Shown: positions 17,542 to 27,615, counted from the stretch's first letter. The stretch: 64,000 bases of DNA from Paenibacillus sp. FSL H7-0737 (GCF_000758545.1 NZ_CP009279.1:3720001-3784000), one strand, 5' to 3'. The notes: a model not told the origin generated them from the sequence alone. Numbers and translations are program-made.

Positions 17542-19479
17542 CTATGACTCATTTGCCTCTTTACTCTTACCCACTCGTGACGTTTTCTTAAACACCAGGA
17601 AGCTAAGAGGCGGTAATGTTAGCTCTATACTGTTCACCTGATTATGCCATTCTAACTTTTTGCTCTTCTGAGGCAAGTTGTGTATACCCGAACCTCCGAA
17701 CGCTACATCTTCCGAGCTAAAAAGTTCTTCATAGGTCCCTGGGCGTGGAACCCCTATACGATACTGTTGACGCTGGACAGGTTGAAAATTAATGATAAAC
17801 AGCAACGTATCTCCAGGCTTCTTGCCTTTTCGCAGATATGAAATTACGCTTTGTTCATTGTCATCTGCATCAATCCATTGATAACCCTCTTGGGAATGAT
17901 CAAGCTCCCACAGGGCTTTCTCCGAGCGATACAGTTTATTAAGTGCAGCTGTGTAAGCTAGCATGCCGCGATGGCTGTCATAGTCCAGCAGTAGCCAATC
18001 CAGCTGCTCCTGATCCTTCCACTCAATAAATTGACCAAATTCTCCACCCATGAACAGGAGTTTCTTTCCGGGATGAGATATTTGATAACCAAGTAGCTGT
18101 CTAAGTCCTGCGAACTTTTGTTCATAAGAACCGGGCATTTTGTCCAGTAACGACTTTTTGCCATGTACAACCTCATCATGTGATAACGGTAATGCATAAT
18201 TTTCGGCATAAGCATAACATATTGGAAATGTTAATAAATTATGATGATGAGGGCGCCCCCAAAAATCATGTTCTATGTAGCCCAATGTGTCATTCATCCA
18301 TCCCATATTCCATTTGTAGTTAAAACCGAGGCCACCTTCATGAGCTGGTGCTGTAACTCCCGGCCAAGCACTAGATTCTTCTGCCATCATTAATGCCTTA
18401 GGAAAATACTGAAATATCGCCTTATTCAGGTTCTGAATAAATTTGATGGCCTCTAGATTCTCCAGACCACCATTCACATTGCGTCGATATTGATGAGCTT
18501 GCTTTTCAAAATCGAGACGAAGCATGCTGGTAACCGCATCTACACGCATCCCGTCAATATGATAATACTCAAACCAAAAGAGTGCATTAGAAATGAGGAA
18601 CGAAGAAATCTCAGGCTTGCTGAAGTCGAACGATAGGGTTCCCCAGCCTGGTTTTTCCGCTAACATTGGATCTGCATATTCATAAAGTGGCGAGCCATCA
18701 AACATTCTTAAACCGTGTGCATCCTTTGCAAAATGGGCCGGAACCCAATCCAGAATGACACCAATTCCAGCTTGATGCAAATGATCGATTAAATACATCA
18801 ACTCATGGGGTTCACCATATCGGCTCGTAGCCGCAAAATACCCCGTACCTTGATAGCCCCATGACAAATCGTATGGATGCTCAGCAAGCGGCATAAACTC
18901 AACATGGGTATAACCCATTTCCACCAAATAAGGAATTAATAATTCACTCATTTCCTGATAGCTGTAAAATTCCCCATCTTCTTTTTGACGCCAAGTTCCA
19001 AAATGCATCTCATAAATGTTCATCGGTTGATGATATGGAGCTTTACTCTTTCTCCGCCATGCAGCATCTCCCCAACGATAACCACTGAGATCCGTAACAA
19101 CGGATGCAGTCGCCGGTCGAACCTCAGCTTTGAAGGCAAAAGGATCCGCTTTTAGGAAGCTGGAGCCATCACTGGCAACAATCCTGTATTTGTAAAAAGT
19201 TCCCGGCTGTATTCCCGGAAAAAAACGACTCCAAAATCCTGAATCGGGTATCTTATATAACGAGTCCATGTCCTGCGTTCCATCCCAGCCATTATGATCA
19301 CCAGCTAGTCCTACATATGTCGCATGAGGAGCCCACACGGTAAAGCGCACGCCCGTAACGCCTTCTTCAGCGGCAGTGTGCGCACCCAGCATAGAATAGC
19401 TGCGATAATTGGTGCCCTCATGGAACAAATAAATATCAGATGCTGACGGAAGGGTATCGATTGTTGCTTTTTCAGCCAA
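17542..19479 (-). CDS. glgB: 1,4-alpha-glucan branching enzyme, GlgB
   Basis: GlgB is a GH13 enzyme that introduces alpha-1,6 branches into glycogen. The 645 residues cover a CBM48 domain (VRFTVWAPHATYVGLAGDHNGW, near 44-65), the (beta/alpha)8 barrel and a C-terminal beta domain. Catalytic motifs are visible: VILDWVPAHFA (region I), GMRVDAVTSML with the nucleophile Asp (II), MMAEESSAWP with the acid Glu (III) and PLSHDEVVHGK (IV). The start is a TTG at 19479 with AAGGTGG seven bases upstream. It is first in glgB-glgA and diverges from glgC. No glgP or debranching gene is nearby. Confidence 0.95.
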   Translation of the reverse strand: MAEKATIDTLPSASDIYLFHEGTNYRSYSMLGAHTAAEEGVTGVRFTVWAPHATYVGLAGDHNGWDGTQDMDSLYKIPDSGFWSRFFPGIQPGTFYKYRIVASDGSSFLKADPFAFKAEVRPATASVVTDLSGYRWGDAAWRRKSKAPYHQPMNIYEMHFGTWRQKEDGEFYSYQEMSELLIPYLVEMGYTHVEFMPLAEHPYDLSWGYQGTGYFAATSRYGEPHELMYLIDHLHQAGIGVILDWVPAHFAKDAHGLRMFDGSPLYEYADPMLAEKPGWGTLSFDFSKPEISSFLISNALFWFEYYHIDGMRVDAVTSMLRLDFEKQAHQYRRNVNGGLENLEAIKFIQNLNKAIFQYFPKALMMAEESSAWPGVTAPAHEGGLGFNYKWNMGWMNDTLGYIEHDFWGRPHHHNLLTFPICYAYAENYALPLSHDEVVHGKKSLLDKMPGSYEQKFAGLRQLLGYQISHPGKKLLFMGGEFGQFIEWKDQEQLDWLLLDYDSHRGMLAYTAALNKLYRSEKALWELDHSQEGYQWIDADDNEQSVISYLRKGKKPGDTLLFIINFQPVQRQQYRIGVPRPGTYEELFSSEDVAFGGSGIHNLPQKSKKLEWHNQVNSIELTLPPLSFLVFKKTSRVGKSKEANES

Positions 19480-19695
19480 TTCTACACCACCTTTTTTGAA
19501 TGCTTGTACCTATTACATTACCCGAATATTACCATTTTGAAAATGATTTGATGTGAAAACAAAAGATTTTCTGATAAAGAAATATTAATTGTAATTTTTC
19601 TTTTTACACAGCAATATACTTCACCTATGTCGTTTCAAGTGCTTGTCGTGAGTTTATATATCAAGCATTGACAAAATAAATGGGAGGGATAACAA

Positions 19696-20919
19696 ATGAA
19701 TAACAAAAAAGATTGTATCGCCATGCTCTTGGCAGGAGGGGAAGGCCGCAGATTGGCTCCCTTGACTTCCAGTATGGCTAAGCCTGCAGTCCCTTTCGGT
19801 GGACAGTATAAAATTATTGATTTCCCACTAAGTAATTGTGTAAATTCTAAAATTGATACAGTAGGTGTCCTGACGCAATATGAAGCTGAATCCTTACATG
19901 AACACATCGGTGAAGGTGAACCTTGGGGTTTACATAGTCAAAAGGATAAAGGTGTAACCCTGCTTCCTTCCGGTGTTGAAGGCAGAGACAGCTATACAGG
20001 AACTGCTGATGCGATTTATAAGAATATTGAGTATATCGATAGCCGTAATCCAGAACATGTTCTCATTCTATCCGGTGATCATATTTACCATATGAATTAC
20101 CGGAAAATGTTGGATTACCATGTAGAGAAGGCTGCAAAAGCCACCATCTCCGTAATGGAGGTTCCTTGGGATGAAGCTAGTCGTTTTGGAGTGATGAACG
20201 TAAATGATGAACTAAAAATCTCTGAGTTTGCGGAAAAACCCAAAGTACCTAAAAGTAATTTAGCTTCTATGGGTATATATCTGTTTGAGTGGGCTTATCT
20301 GAAGGAGCACTTGTTGCGGGATGCAGCTAATCCTAATTCCAGTCATGACTTTGGTAAAGACGTTATACCAACGATGCTTGATCAGAATGATGATTTATTC
20401 GCTTACCGCTTCAAAGGATACTGGAGAGATGTAGGTACTGTGGGTAGTCTCTGGGAAGCACATATGGATCTTCTGCAAAAAAACAATGGCATGAAGCTCG
20501 ACAAAGCTCATTGGCCGATGTATAGCCGGAGTCGCCGGACTAAGCTTGCTGTTCATAAAGCACGTGTTCAGATTCCATCAACGGACTCTCTCGTGAATGA
20601 ATTCTGCACGCAAGAAGGCAGCTTGCAACGTTCTGTAATCTTCAATGGTGTGGAAATTGGCAAAATGAGCCAAATTAAACAAAGCGTTATTATGCCTGGC
20701 GTTCGCATTGGACGTGGAGTACAGATCGAAAATGCCATTATTGGCGAAGGCGCCATTATTAAGGATGGTGCTGTCGTCAAGGGAAGTATTAATAATATTG
20801 TAGTTGTTGGACCTAATGAGACCGTAGCTCCTAAGCCAGCGGTTCGAAATCAACCCTCCCGTCTGTTTCAGGATGTTTATGAGAAGACAGGACGTCTACG
20901 GGAAGTTCTCCCTTCATAA
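19696..20919 (+). CDS. glgC: Glucose-1-phosphate adenylyltransferase, GlgC
   Basis: GlgC makes ADP-glucose from ATP and glucose-1-phosphate, the committed step of glycogen synthesis. The nucleotidyltransferase domain opens with [20 protein letters not shown] and [20 protein letters not shown]. The substrate sites are [19 protein letters not shown] with its catalytic Asp, FAEKP and YWRDVGTV. The C-terminal left-handed beta helix has hexapeptide-type repeats ([19 protein letters not shown]). The 407 residues are slightly longer than B. subtilis GlgC. GGGAGG precedes the ATG. Only one subunit type is seen here; no glgD is adjacent. Confidence 0.93.
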   Translation: MNNKKDCIAMLLAGGEGRRLAPLTSSMAKPAVPFGGQYKIIDFPLSNCVNSKIDTVGVLTQYEAESLHEHIGEGEPWGLHSQKDKGVTLLPSGVEGRDSYTGTADAIYKNIEYIDSRNPEHVLILSGDHIYHMNYRKMLDYHVEKAAKATISVMEVPWDEASRFGVMNVNDELKISEFAEKPKVPKSNLASMGIYLFEWAYLKEHLLRDAANPNSSHDFGKDVIPTMLDQNDDLFAYRFKGYWRDVGTVGSLWEAHMDLLQKNNGMKLDKAHWPMYSRSRRTKLAVHKARVQIPSTDSLVNEFCTQEGSLQRSVIFNGVEIGKMSQIKQSVIMPGVRIGRGVQIENAIIGEGAIIKDGAVVKGSINNIVVVGPNETVAPKPAVRNQPSRLFQDVYEKTGRLREVLPS

Positions 20920-20948
20920 AACCATTATATATATAAATACTTTATATA

Positions 20949-20997
20949 AAAAGGGGCTGTTGTCCTGGTCGAACATGACCAGAGCAACAGCCCCTTC
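20949..20997. terminator. Bidirectional terminator between glgC and the double-GNAT gene
   Basis: AAGGGGCTGTTG(T)CCTGGTC and GACCAG(AG)CAACAGCCCCTT form a near-perfect stem with a six-base loop. It lies between two convergent genes. Confidence 0.85.
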
Positions 20998-21016
20998 GGT
21001 TGTTAGAAGTTAACCT

Positions 21017-22075
21017 TTATGATTCATGGAGCGCTAACCATTCTCGATCTAAAATGCTCATTTCCACACAATCTACATATTGCTCCCCAAACAGCGCTGA
21101 TTCGCGCTCTACACCCTCCCGCTTAAAGCCCAATGCTTCATAGGTTTTCAGGGCAACGGTGTTGAAAGCAAAAGCTCCCAGAGAAATACGATGCAGATCC
21201 AAGCTCTCAAATCCGATCCGGAGCATTTCATTCATCATCCTTGTTCCAAAGCCTCTGCCCTGATAATCAGTATCTACTACTACTCTGCCAATACGTGCAG
21301 ATCGATTCGCCCGGTCTATGGCTGAAAAACTGATGTGTCCCACGACCTGCTGAGTAGCTTCATGCACCGCACAGAAAATAAGGCGATCAGAATTCGCTGG
21401 ATGATTAGCCCCATCTAAATACTTAGTAAGCTGGTCATCGTCAAGAGGAAAAGTTAGTGAAGGTCCAGCCCATTGCTTCAGATACTCAGGTGAGACACTC
21501 CATCGTTTCAGGTGCTCAAAGTCCGATTCAGAAATAAATCTAAGAATCAGACGATCGGAATCAGGTTGTTCCTCAAAATGCTCATACAGGTTCACTAAAC
21601 GACCATTTCCCATATCGTTAGTACCCATGTAATGAAAACCCATGCTCTGATAATAACGATTGAGTTTAATGTTATGTGCGACTGTATCAAATCTGAGTCC
21701 TCTGCAGCCAAGTTCTTTGGCTCGCACCGCAGCATATTTAAGCATATGCTGACCAAGTCCCTGACTGCGGTGTGAACCCGCTACAGCTAATCTATGCAAA
21801 TATGCATAAGACTCATCGTTTTTGCTTCCCCAGTATTGAGGATCACTGAATTGTAATGTGAACATTCCAACTACTGCTTCATCGTCAATCGCAAGATAAA
21901 CATGCCTATCAGTGAAATAGCCTGTGATATCATTCTCGTTAAATTGGCCGGGGGTCCATTGCTTAATCCCATTTCGTTCCATCCAATTTGCTGCTTCCTG
22001 CAGCAGCCTCAAGATATCACCAGTCCGATCAGGTTCTCCACGAACGATCCTAATCGAATTCCCCCATACTTCCAT
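21017..22075 (-). CDS. Double GNAT-domain N-acetyltransferase
   Basis: This is a fusion of two GCN5-related acetyltransferase domains in 352 residues. The first (about 8-165) has acetyl-CoA loop HRSQGLGQHMLKYA preceded by YLHRLAV, and ends with NRYYQSMGFHYMG. The second (about 175-345) is of the RimJ/L type with RIGRVVVDTDYQGRGFGTRMM and ALKTYEALGFKREG. AGGAGGT lies directly against the ATG at 22081 but six bases ahead of the ATG at 22075, so the latter is chosen. It follows the histidine kinase gene by only a few bases and is probably co-transcribed. The substrate is unknown. GRGFG and GLGQH loops are intact, so both domains may be active. Confidence 0.88.
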   Translation of the reverse strand: MEVWGNSIRIVRGEPDRTGDILRLLQEAANWMERNGIKQWTPGQFNENDITGYFTDRHVYLAIDDEAVVGMFTLQFSDPQYWGSKNDESYAYLHRLAVAGSHRSQGLGQHMLKYAAVRAKELGCRGLRFDTVAHNIKLNRYYQSMGFHYMGTNDMGNGRLVNLYEHFEEQPDSDRLILRFISESDFEHLKRWSVSPEYLKQWAGPSLTFPLDDDQLTKYLDGANHPANSDRLIFCAVHEATQQVVGHISFSAIDRANRSARIGRVVVDTDYQGRGFGTRMMNEMLRIGFESLDLHRISLGAFAFNTVALKTYEALGFKREGVERESALFGEQYVDCVEMSILDREWLALHES

Positions 22076-22086
22076 TTCCATACCTC

Positions 22087-23544
22087 CTAGACATCTGATT
22101 CAGGTAAGGTAGCTGTTATTTGTGCTACATGATCTGAATTGACTTCAGGCAGCTTCTCAGTAAGTGGCAAGATTACGGTAACTTCAGTTCCACTACCTAG
22201 CTCACTTTCCATTTCAAGCTTCCCATGGTGAAGTTCCACGATTTGTTGTGAGATGGCTAGACCTAAGCCCGTTCCCCCGTTCAACGCATCCACTTGAAAG
22301 AAACGGTCTTTCACTCTGGAGATATGTGCTTCACTAATCCCAATCCCACTATCACGAACCATGATAGCAGTCTCTGTAGCCGAAATTCTCTTCGCAGACA
22401 ATTCTATACTGGACTCCTCATGTGAAAACTTCACGGCATTGTCTACCAGATTCAAGAAAACTTGTTTTAGACGATTGGCATCCCCTTTAACATAGATCCC
22501 GTCTTCACATTCAAGAAGCAAGTGAATCCGTTTCTTCTCCGCCTTGGCCCAAATATTAAGTATAGTCTCCTGAAGTAACACTTTCACGTCAACAATCCCA
22601 ATGGACAGCTTCATTTGGTTCTGCTGCAGCTTTGAAAAGTCTAGAATCTCCTCTACTAAACCAATCAAGCGTTCACTTTCTTTGGAAATGATGCTGACTC
22701 CAAGCTTCGTCTCCTCCGGATCATAGCCACCAGAGACCAAGGTTTCACTCCAGCCCTTGATACTAGTAAGGGGTGTCCGAAGCTCATGTGAAATGGACGA
22801 GATGAAATCATCCTTAATCTGATTACTGCGCACAATTTCCTGAGCCATATAATTCAGCGTTGAAGCCAAATCACCAATCTCAAATTTGTAATTCCCCTTA
22901 ATCCGCACATTAAATCTACCCTTAGCCATTTGGGCTGATACCGCCGTAATGTTATTGAGCGGCTTTACGATTGAATTGGCAAGTCCGAAGCTGAACACGA
23001 TAACTACAGCCATAACAGCTGCACCTATACCAATTGACAGTAACGTAAGATTAAGCAAATCGTTGTTGATACCCTCAAGTGAAGTAAGATATCTAAGAAT
23101 ATACGTATCACGTCCGTGAACCTGCAGCATCTTGGACACAGCCATAACACTCTCGTTAGTACCACTCTGGCGTCCTACCCAGCGGCCAATGCTGCCCCCT
23201 ACCGCTTCAGGGACGTCACTAGTTGTAATCGTACGATCAGGCTGAAAACCGGTCGAACTGGTAATCATGTCACCATTCATGGTCAATACTTCTAGCTCTG
23301 TATTGGGCAGCTCAAATCTATCCAGCAGTACTTGCAGCTGATTCGAGTTGTTATCGCCATCTAGCTCGTATTTATGAAAAAACGACTCTGCCGTGGTAAT
23401 GTGATTTTTCATCTTGCTATATACACTGTCATAATAATACGTTCTGATGGCAAGCAGGAAGATAACTTCTACGAGGAGAAGCGCCAAAAAAACTACAAGA
23501 ATGTAGTGTAGAACAATTTGTCTGCGCATCCCCTTCTTAATCAT
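22087..23544 (-). CDS. Sensor histidine kinase
   Basis: This is a membrane sensor kinase of 485 residues. A transmembrane helix near 12-32 and a second near 165-187 flank an extracellular sensing region of about 130 residues. A HAMP linker follows (ANSIVKPLNNITAVSAQMA). The HisKA motif FISSISHELRTPLTSIKGWS carries the phosphorylated His, and the HATPase_c domain has NLVDNAVKFSHE (N box), VRDSGIGI and GTGLGLAIS. The ATG at 23544 forms an ATGA overlap with the response-regulator stop and has GGAAAGG upstream; an ATG 18 bases earlier lacks support. The signal is unknown. Confidence 0.93.
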   Translation of the reverse strand: MIKKGMRRQIVLHYILVVFLALLLVEVIFLLAIRTYYYDSVYSKMKNHITTAESFFHKYELDGDNNSNQLQVLLDRFELPNTELEVLTMNGDMITSSTGFQPDRTITTSDVPEAVGGSIGRWVGRQSGTNESVMAVSKMLQVHGRDTYILRYLTSLEGINNDLLNLTLLSIGIGAAVMAVVIVFSFGLANSIVKPLNNITAVSAQMAKGRFNVRIKGNYKFEIGDLASTLNYMAQEIVRSNQIKDDFISSISHELRTPLTSIKGWSETLVSGGYDPEETKLGVSIISKESERLIGLVEEILDFSKLQQNQMKLSIGIVDVKVLLQETILNIWAKAEKKRIHLLLECEDGIYVKGDANRLKQVFLNLVDNAVKFSHEESSIELSAKRISATETAIMVRDSGIGISEAHISRVKDRFFQVDALNGGTGLGLAISQQIVELHHGKLEMESELGSGTEVTVILPLTEKLPEVNSDHVAQITATLPESDV

Positions 23545-24239
23545 TGTACTTGGCCTTTCCATCTATATCCGTGTCCCCATACCGTTTGCAAAAATTCTGG
23601 CTCTGACGGATTATTCTCTATTTTTTGACGCAAACGACGAATATTCACATCCACAATTTTGGGATCACCCATATACTCCTTGCCCCACACATGATCCAGC
23701 AGAAGATCGCGGCTGAGCGGTGTATTTTCTTTTTCGAGGAAGAATTGAATCAACGAAAATTCCGTTGGCGTCAGTTCAATCGCTTCATTATCACGTTTAA
23801 AATGTTTGGAAATAAGATCCAAGGTAAATGGCCCTGAAACGAATGAAACTTTCGCTGACTGTTCACGATGAACGTTCACTCGGCGCAGCAAAGATTGAAT
23901 TCGAGCAATCAGTTCTGTGGGGCTGAATGGCTTGCTAACATGGTCATCCGCTCCTACAGACAATGCATACACTTTATCTTGCTCTTGAACCTTGGCTGTC
24001 AGAAAAATAATACCCAAACGCTCATTGGTTTCTCTGACCCGTCTACATACTTCAAATCCATCAATACCCGGAACCATTACATCCAACAGAGCGATATCAA
24101 TATCAGGGATCGTGGTTAACTTGTGAAGAGCTTCATGCCCATCCGCAGCCTCTATCACTTCGAACCCATTACGCTTCAAGTTAATGACAATAAAACTACG
24201 AATGGACTCCTCATCTTCCAGTATCAGTACTTTACTCAT
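23541..24239 (-). CDS. OmpR-family response regulator
   Basis: This is the DNA-binding partner of the adjacent kinase, 232 residues. The receiver domain has the acidic pair in LILEDEESI, phospho-acceptor Asp in IALLDVMVPGIDGFEV, Thr in IIFLTAK and Lys in VSKPFSPTEL. The C-terminal winged helix has ELTPTEFSLIQFFLEKEN, LLLDHVWG and VDVNIRRLRQKIE. It overlaps the lipoprotein gene by eight bases upstream and the kinase by four downstream, so the three are translated together. I found no repeated operator by eye. Confidence 0.93.
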   Translation of the reverse strand: MSKVLILEDEESIRSFIVINLKRNGFEVIEAADGHEALHKLTTIPDIDIALLDVMVPGIDGFEVCRRVRETNERLGIIFLTAKVQEQDKVYALSVGADDHVSKPFSPTELIARIQSLLRRVNVHREQSAKVSFVSGPFTLDLISKHFKRDNEAIELTPTEFSLIQFFLEKENTPLSRDLLLDHVWGKEYMGDPKIVDVNIRRLRQKIENNPSEPEFLQTVWGHGYRWKGQVQ

Positions 24240-25524
24240 CTATTCCCTTCCTTTCTATAGGGGAAGCAATTTTATTGCTTCCTTCCTTTGTTGTACTTTG
24301 TTCTAACTTACCGCGGTAGGCGATGACCTTGTCTGCATCACGTGCAAGCAAATCCCAACCGTCATTTTTTACGCGATCCCATTCTGAAGGAGAAAAGAAG
24401 GAAACCTCAGCAACCGTCTCACCGGTATCTGACATGATAAACTTAAGGTTCTTATCCAGAACCGATTTCGTATCAACTGTCACCTTTCCATGCCATTCCG
24501 GAGAAAAATTAATATTGAATCGATCCGATGGATCATGATATAGCTGGGTTGCGAAGGTCAGACCTTCTTTCCCATCCCATTTATAATAGGAGGTAAAGTA
24601 TGGAATTTCAGCTGGATCGAAATACTCCCATCCTTTAGGCGCCTCAAGCAATCCAATTTCAATAATGCCATCATGATCAATATCTTCACTTGCAATCCGA
24701 CGATCTTTATAAGTCCGCGCATCGCCTGGTAATACCACACGCAGCTTGTTATTCTCCATAACGACAATAGAGGTATAGGCAGATTGGGAATCCACCGCAG
24801 CATCCAATACGATTCCTTCTTTATTCTCTGAGATTTTTCCTGCAACAATATTGTAATAATTATTAAAATAAGGATCGATATTATCAAGCTTATCGAGTAC
24901 CTTAAAGCCATCATTGTACTGATAGACCGAAATGGTTGCAAATTCATTTCTTTTAAAGTAAACAACGGTTATGTCTTCAATTCCATCCCCATTAAGATCA
25001 TCAATCATATATTTAGTATAAGGATGTGAAAGCACTTCTTCTAATGTTCCGCTGGAATAGCTATAGACGACAAGACCCTTTTCTTCACCTTGTGAATAGC
25101 CGGTAACAATTTCAAGCTTCCCATCACCCGTCATATCCTTCAAATCAACCGATTCCAGCACAGACCCGTCGCCATCGAATACAAGTTTTTTGACCCATGT
25201 GTCGCCCTGTTTCTCCAGTATCATCCCGTGAATCTGTACGGCTTCACCTGGAGTCCTATAGAACACTAGCGTCTCCATAACTCCATCCTTATTGAGATCC
25301 TCAGTAAAGATGGTACTATCATCGTCATTGGTCGGACGAATCAACGTGGAACCTGCTGGCTTAAGTGAATTAATAGCAGCCATAAGTGTTGCTTTGTCAG
25401 CAGACAATTGTGGGGATTTCATCTTAGAAACAGGATCACTGATGAAAGTACAACCCGACAGTACGGATAACGTCAGCGTTGCGGCTACAAAGCACCTAAG
25501 ACTTCTCATATTCAACTTCATCAC
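24232..25524 (-). CDS. FG-GAP/VCBS-like repeat lipoprotein
   Basis: This is an extracytoplasmic lipoprotein of 430 residues with LSVLSGCTF as lipobox. The body contains repeated calcium-binding-like DxDxDG blades: EDLNKDGVMETLVFY near 74-88, LKDMTGDGKLEIVTGYS, IDDLNGDGIEDITVVYF and SEDIDHDGIIEIGLLE. These are typical of FG-GAP/VCBS beta-propeller proteins. A C-terminal region of about 120 residues follows. It overlaps the response-regulator gene by eight bases and follows the PhnC-like ATPase gene by 25. This suggests an extracellular sensing or accessory role for the two-component system. That role is inference; no enzyme motif is seen. Confidence 0.8.
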   Translation of the reverse strand: MMKLNMRSLRCFVAATLTLSVLSGCTFISDPVSKMKSPQLSADKATLMAAINSLKPAGSTLIRPTNDDDSTIFTEDLNKDGVMETLVFYRTPGEAVQIHGMILEKQGDTWVKKLVFDGDGSVLESVDLKDMTGDGKLEIVTGYSQGEEKGLVVYSYSSGTLEEVLSHPYTKYMIDDLNGDGIEDITVVYFKRNEFATISVYQYNDGFKVLDKLDNIDPYFNNYYNIVAGKISENKEGIVLDAAVDSQSAYTSIVVMENNKLRVVLPGDARTYKDRRIASEDIDHDGIIEIGLLEAPKGWEYFDPAEIPYFTSYYKWDGKEGLTFATQLYHDPSDRFNINFSPEWHGKVTVDTKSVLDKNLKFIMSDTGETVAEVSFFSPSEWDRVKNDGWDLLARDADKVIAYRGKLEQSTTKEGSNKIASPIERKGIDE

Positions 25525-25549
25525 TCTTTTCCTTATCCGTGTCCTATAT

Positions 25550-26275
25550 TTAAAGATTTGTACGTTCTTGGAACGTTAATCTACGCCCCTTTATATCATG
25601 CTTAATTCTGCCATCTTCTAGTACCCATAGACGCGTAGCAAAACGTTCCGCTAATTCAATCGGTAACACCGTTACAACCGTAAGACCGGTTTCTTTACAC
25701 AGATTCCGCAATGTTTCCAAGACACTCTCCGCGGATTTAGGATCTAATCCCGTAACCGGTTCATCCGCTAAAATCACTTTAGCACCGTGAGTCAACGCTC
25801 TAGCAATCGCTACACGCTGCCTTTCTCCGCCACTAAGTTGACTTGTCTTCATCTTCGCCTTATCCAGGAGGCCAAGGGCGTCCAGTTCATCCATTGCACC
25901 CATATAATCATCTGAACGTACCATCCCAGTGACCATTCGCCATAACGGCGTTTGTGAAGACTGGCCGATCAGTACATTTTTCAATGCAGTACGGTTAGGA
26001 TTGAGCTCTGCATTCTGCTCCAGGTATGCCCACTCGCGGCGGATTTTTCTTTTACCTGTAAAGGCACTCGCCATTATATCTGTACCGTCCACTCTAAAAT
26101 TCCCTCTATCCCACTTCTCACGCAGCGCTAAACAGCGCAGTAAAGTGGTCTTACCGCTACCGCTAGCTCCAAGTATTGCTACGAACTCACCCGGTTCTAA
26201 TTGAAACCCTATATCCTGTAGAACTGGATTCTTATCTTCCCCAACTGCCTTGGCTAAGTGTTCAACTGTGATCAT
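25550..26275 (-). CDS. PhnC-like ABC transporter ATP-binding protein without a permease
   Basis: This is an ABC ATPase of 241 residues, closest in feel to PhnC/phosphonate-type ATPases. Walker A is GASGSGKTTLLR near 36-47, the Q-loop is YLEQNAELNPNRTALKNVLIG, the signature is LSGGERQRVAIARAL, and Walker B is VILADEPVTGLDPKSAES. In place of the usual TH switch motif it reads VVTVLPIEL, so the switch His is missing. GGGAGAGG precedes the ATG. No permease or phosphonate-binding gene is adjacent; the next genes downstream are the lipoprotein and two-component genes. Its partner is unknown, and the missing His suggests weakened or non-transport activity. Confidence 0.82.
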   Translation of the reverse strand: MITVEHLAKAVGEDKNPVLQDIGFQLEPGEFVAILGASGSGKTTLLRCLALREKWDRGNFRVDGTDIMASAFTGKRKIRREWAYLEQNAELNPNRTALKNVLIGQSSQTPLWRMVTGMVRSDDYMGAMDELDALGLLDKAKMKTSQLSGGERQRVAIARALTHGAKVILADEPVTGLDPKSAESVLETLRNLCKETGLTVVTVLPIELAERFATRLWVLEDGRIKHDIKGRRLTFQERTNL

Positions 26276-26365
26276 AGTTCAGCCTCTCCCTGTCTTTATC
26301 TATAATCTATAGTGTACTCTGAAAGCCAGATGAATTTCCATGCGAGCACTCGTTCTTATCTTACC

Positions 26366-27544
26366 TCAAATTTTTTGCCGTGGCGAGAAAAATAACCCAA
26401 GCAATCCGAAGGCGATATATAAAGCGCCCATCAAGCCGAAAATCCCCCCGCCCCAGCCGACTTGCATGAGCAAACCGCCGATACCTGGACCTATAATACT
26501 GCCTATACTAAAATGAAAAGAAGCAACCACATTTGCAGCAGGCAGTAAATGTCGTGGTAAAATGTCCGCAGCCAGACTAAGCCCTAACGAGAAAAAGGAG
26601 CCTACAAGTCCACCAGCAATCATCAACAGCACCATAGTCACTTTGAAATGGTCACCTGCTAATGGCAGTAATGCGAAGGCAATCCCGCCTCCAATCCCAG
26701 TAAGAATCAATACCTTCTTTCGACCAAAACGGTCGCTCCACAGTCCTAGCGGGAATTGTAACAACAGTCCTCCAATGCCCGCAAAAGGCAATAAGGCTGC
26801 AATTTGATCCGTGCTGTATCCGATCCGGAGGCCATACACTGGAAAATTACTGTTTAAGCTTGCTTCCATGAAACCGTATAGGAGTGCAGGAATTAAAGCG
26901 AACCACGCTAGACTGTAACAACGTCCAAACCGGCGTACCTGACTTTCTCCACTCTCAACTTTATCTGGACGTGAATCCGGAAGTAATGTAACGGCTAGTA
27001 TTAGGACCAGCAAAAAAAGAAAAGCTAGAACAATAAAGGGTGTTGCCTGACCAAAGCGCAGCAGACTAATTCCAAGTGGCCCCAAGCTAAAGCCCAGACC
27101 ATAGGACATCCCATACAGGGAAAGATTTCGTCCGCGATGCTCGGCAGGCGTCATTAGCAGCACCCATAGCTGGGCGGCATAATTGATAGCTGCATCACCA
27201 ACACCTACAAGAAGACGTAACACAAACCATATTTTGATTCCAGGAAAAAAGGGGAATAAGAGCAAGCTTACTAAGACTAAGCTTATCCCGCCAGCAATCA
27301 ATTTTTTGAATCCAATCGCTCCGAGAACTCTTTCAGCAATCAAGGTCATTCCGAATGATCCTATGTATAAAGCAGCTGCATTAAGTCCATTAAGCGAAGA
27401 GGAAACTCCTTTCTGCTCCAATAGAATGGATAATACGGGAAGCAGCATTCCTTGGCTGAGTCCAGCCGCTATAGTAGCGGTGATAAGAATCATGAAATTC
27501 ATTTTGCTGTTACTTCGAATAGATAATTTTGGCCGGTCTGACAC
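26366..27544 (-). CDS. MFS transporter (drug efflux type)
   Basis: This is a major facilitator superfamily permease of 392 residues with about 12 hydrophobic segments. The loop 2-3 motif is modified to AERVLGAIGFKK, and the mid-protein repeat is LGLWSDRFGRKKVLILTG. The helix-5 region reads GMSYGLGFSLGPLGISLL, in the position of an antiporter motif C. The frame opens at 27622, but AGGGGG lies nine bases before a GTG at 27544, which removes a charged non-membrane leader. The gene diverges from an ArsR-type regulator 138 bases away. The substrate is unknown; multidrug or metabolite export is likely. Confidence 0.87.
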   Translation of the reverse strand: MSDRPKLSIRSNSKMNFMILITATIAAGLSQGMLLPVLSILLEQKGVSSSLNGLNAAALYIGSFGMTLIAERVLGAIGFKKLIAGGISLVLVSLLLFPFFPGIKIWFVLRLLVGVGDAAINYAAQLWVLLMTPAEHRGRNLSLYGMSYGLGFSLGPLGISLLRFGQATPFIVLAFLFLLVLILAVTLLPDSRPDKVESGESQVRRFGRCYSLAWFALIPALLYGFMEASLNSNFPVYGLRIGYSTDQIAALLPFAGIGGLLLQFPLGLWSDRFGRKKVLILTGIGGGIAFALLPLAGDHFKVTMVLLMIAGGLVGSFFSLGLSLAADILPRHLLPAANVVASFHFSIGSIIGPGIGGLLMQVGWGGGIFGLMGALYIAFGLLGLFFSPRQKI

Positions 27545-27563
27545 AGATGATATCCCCCTATAA

Positions 27564-27597
27564 TTAATAACGCTAATTTGTTCTAACGCCAATTGGC
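27564..27597 (-). promoter_or_regulatory. MFS promoter overlapping a 10-bp palindrome (candidate operator)
   Basis: On the minus strand TTGGCG (27587-27592) and TATTAA (27564-27569) are 17 bases apart. The -35 box overlaps a perfect palindrome GCCAATTGGC (27588-27597). A repressor bound there would block the promoter, and the divergent ArsR-type gene is the obvious candidate. The -10 is a poor match. Confidence 0.35.
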
Positions 27598-27615
27598 AAA
27601 CACCGAACATTATAG

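Noticed and set aside
25550..26275. Phosphonate uptake operon
   Set aside because: Only a PhnC-like ATPase is present; no binding protein, permease or C-P lyase genes.
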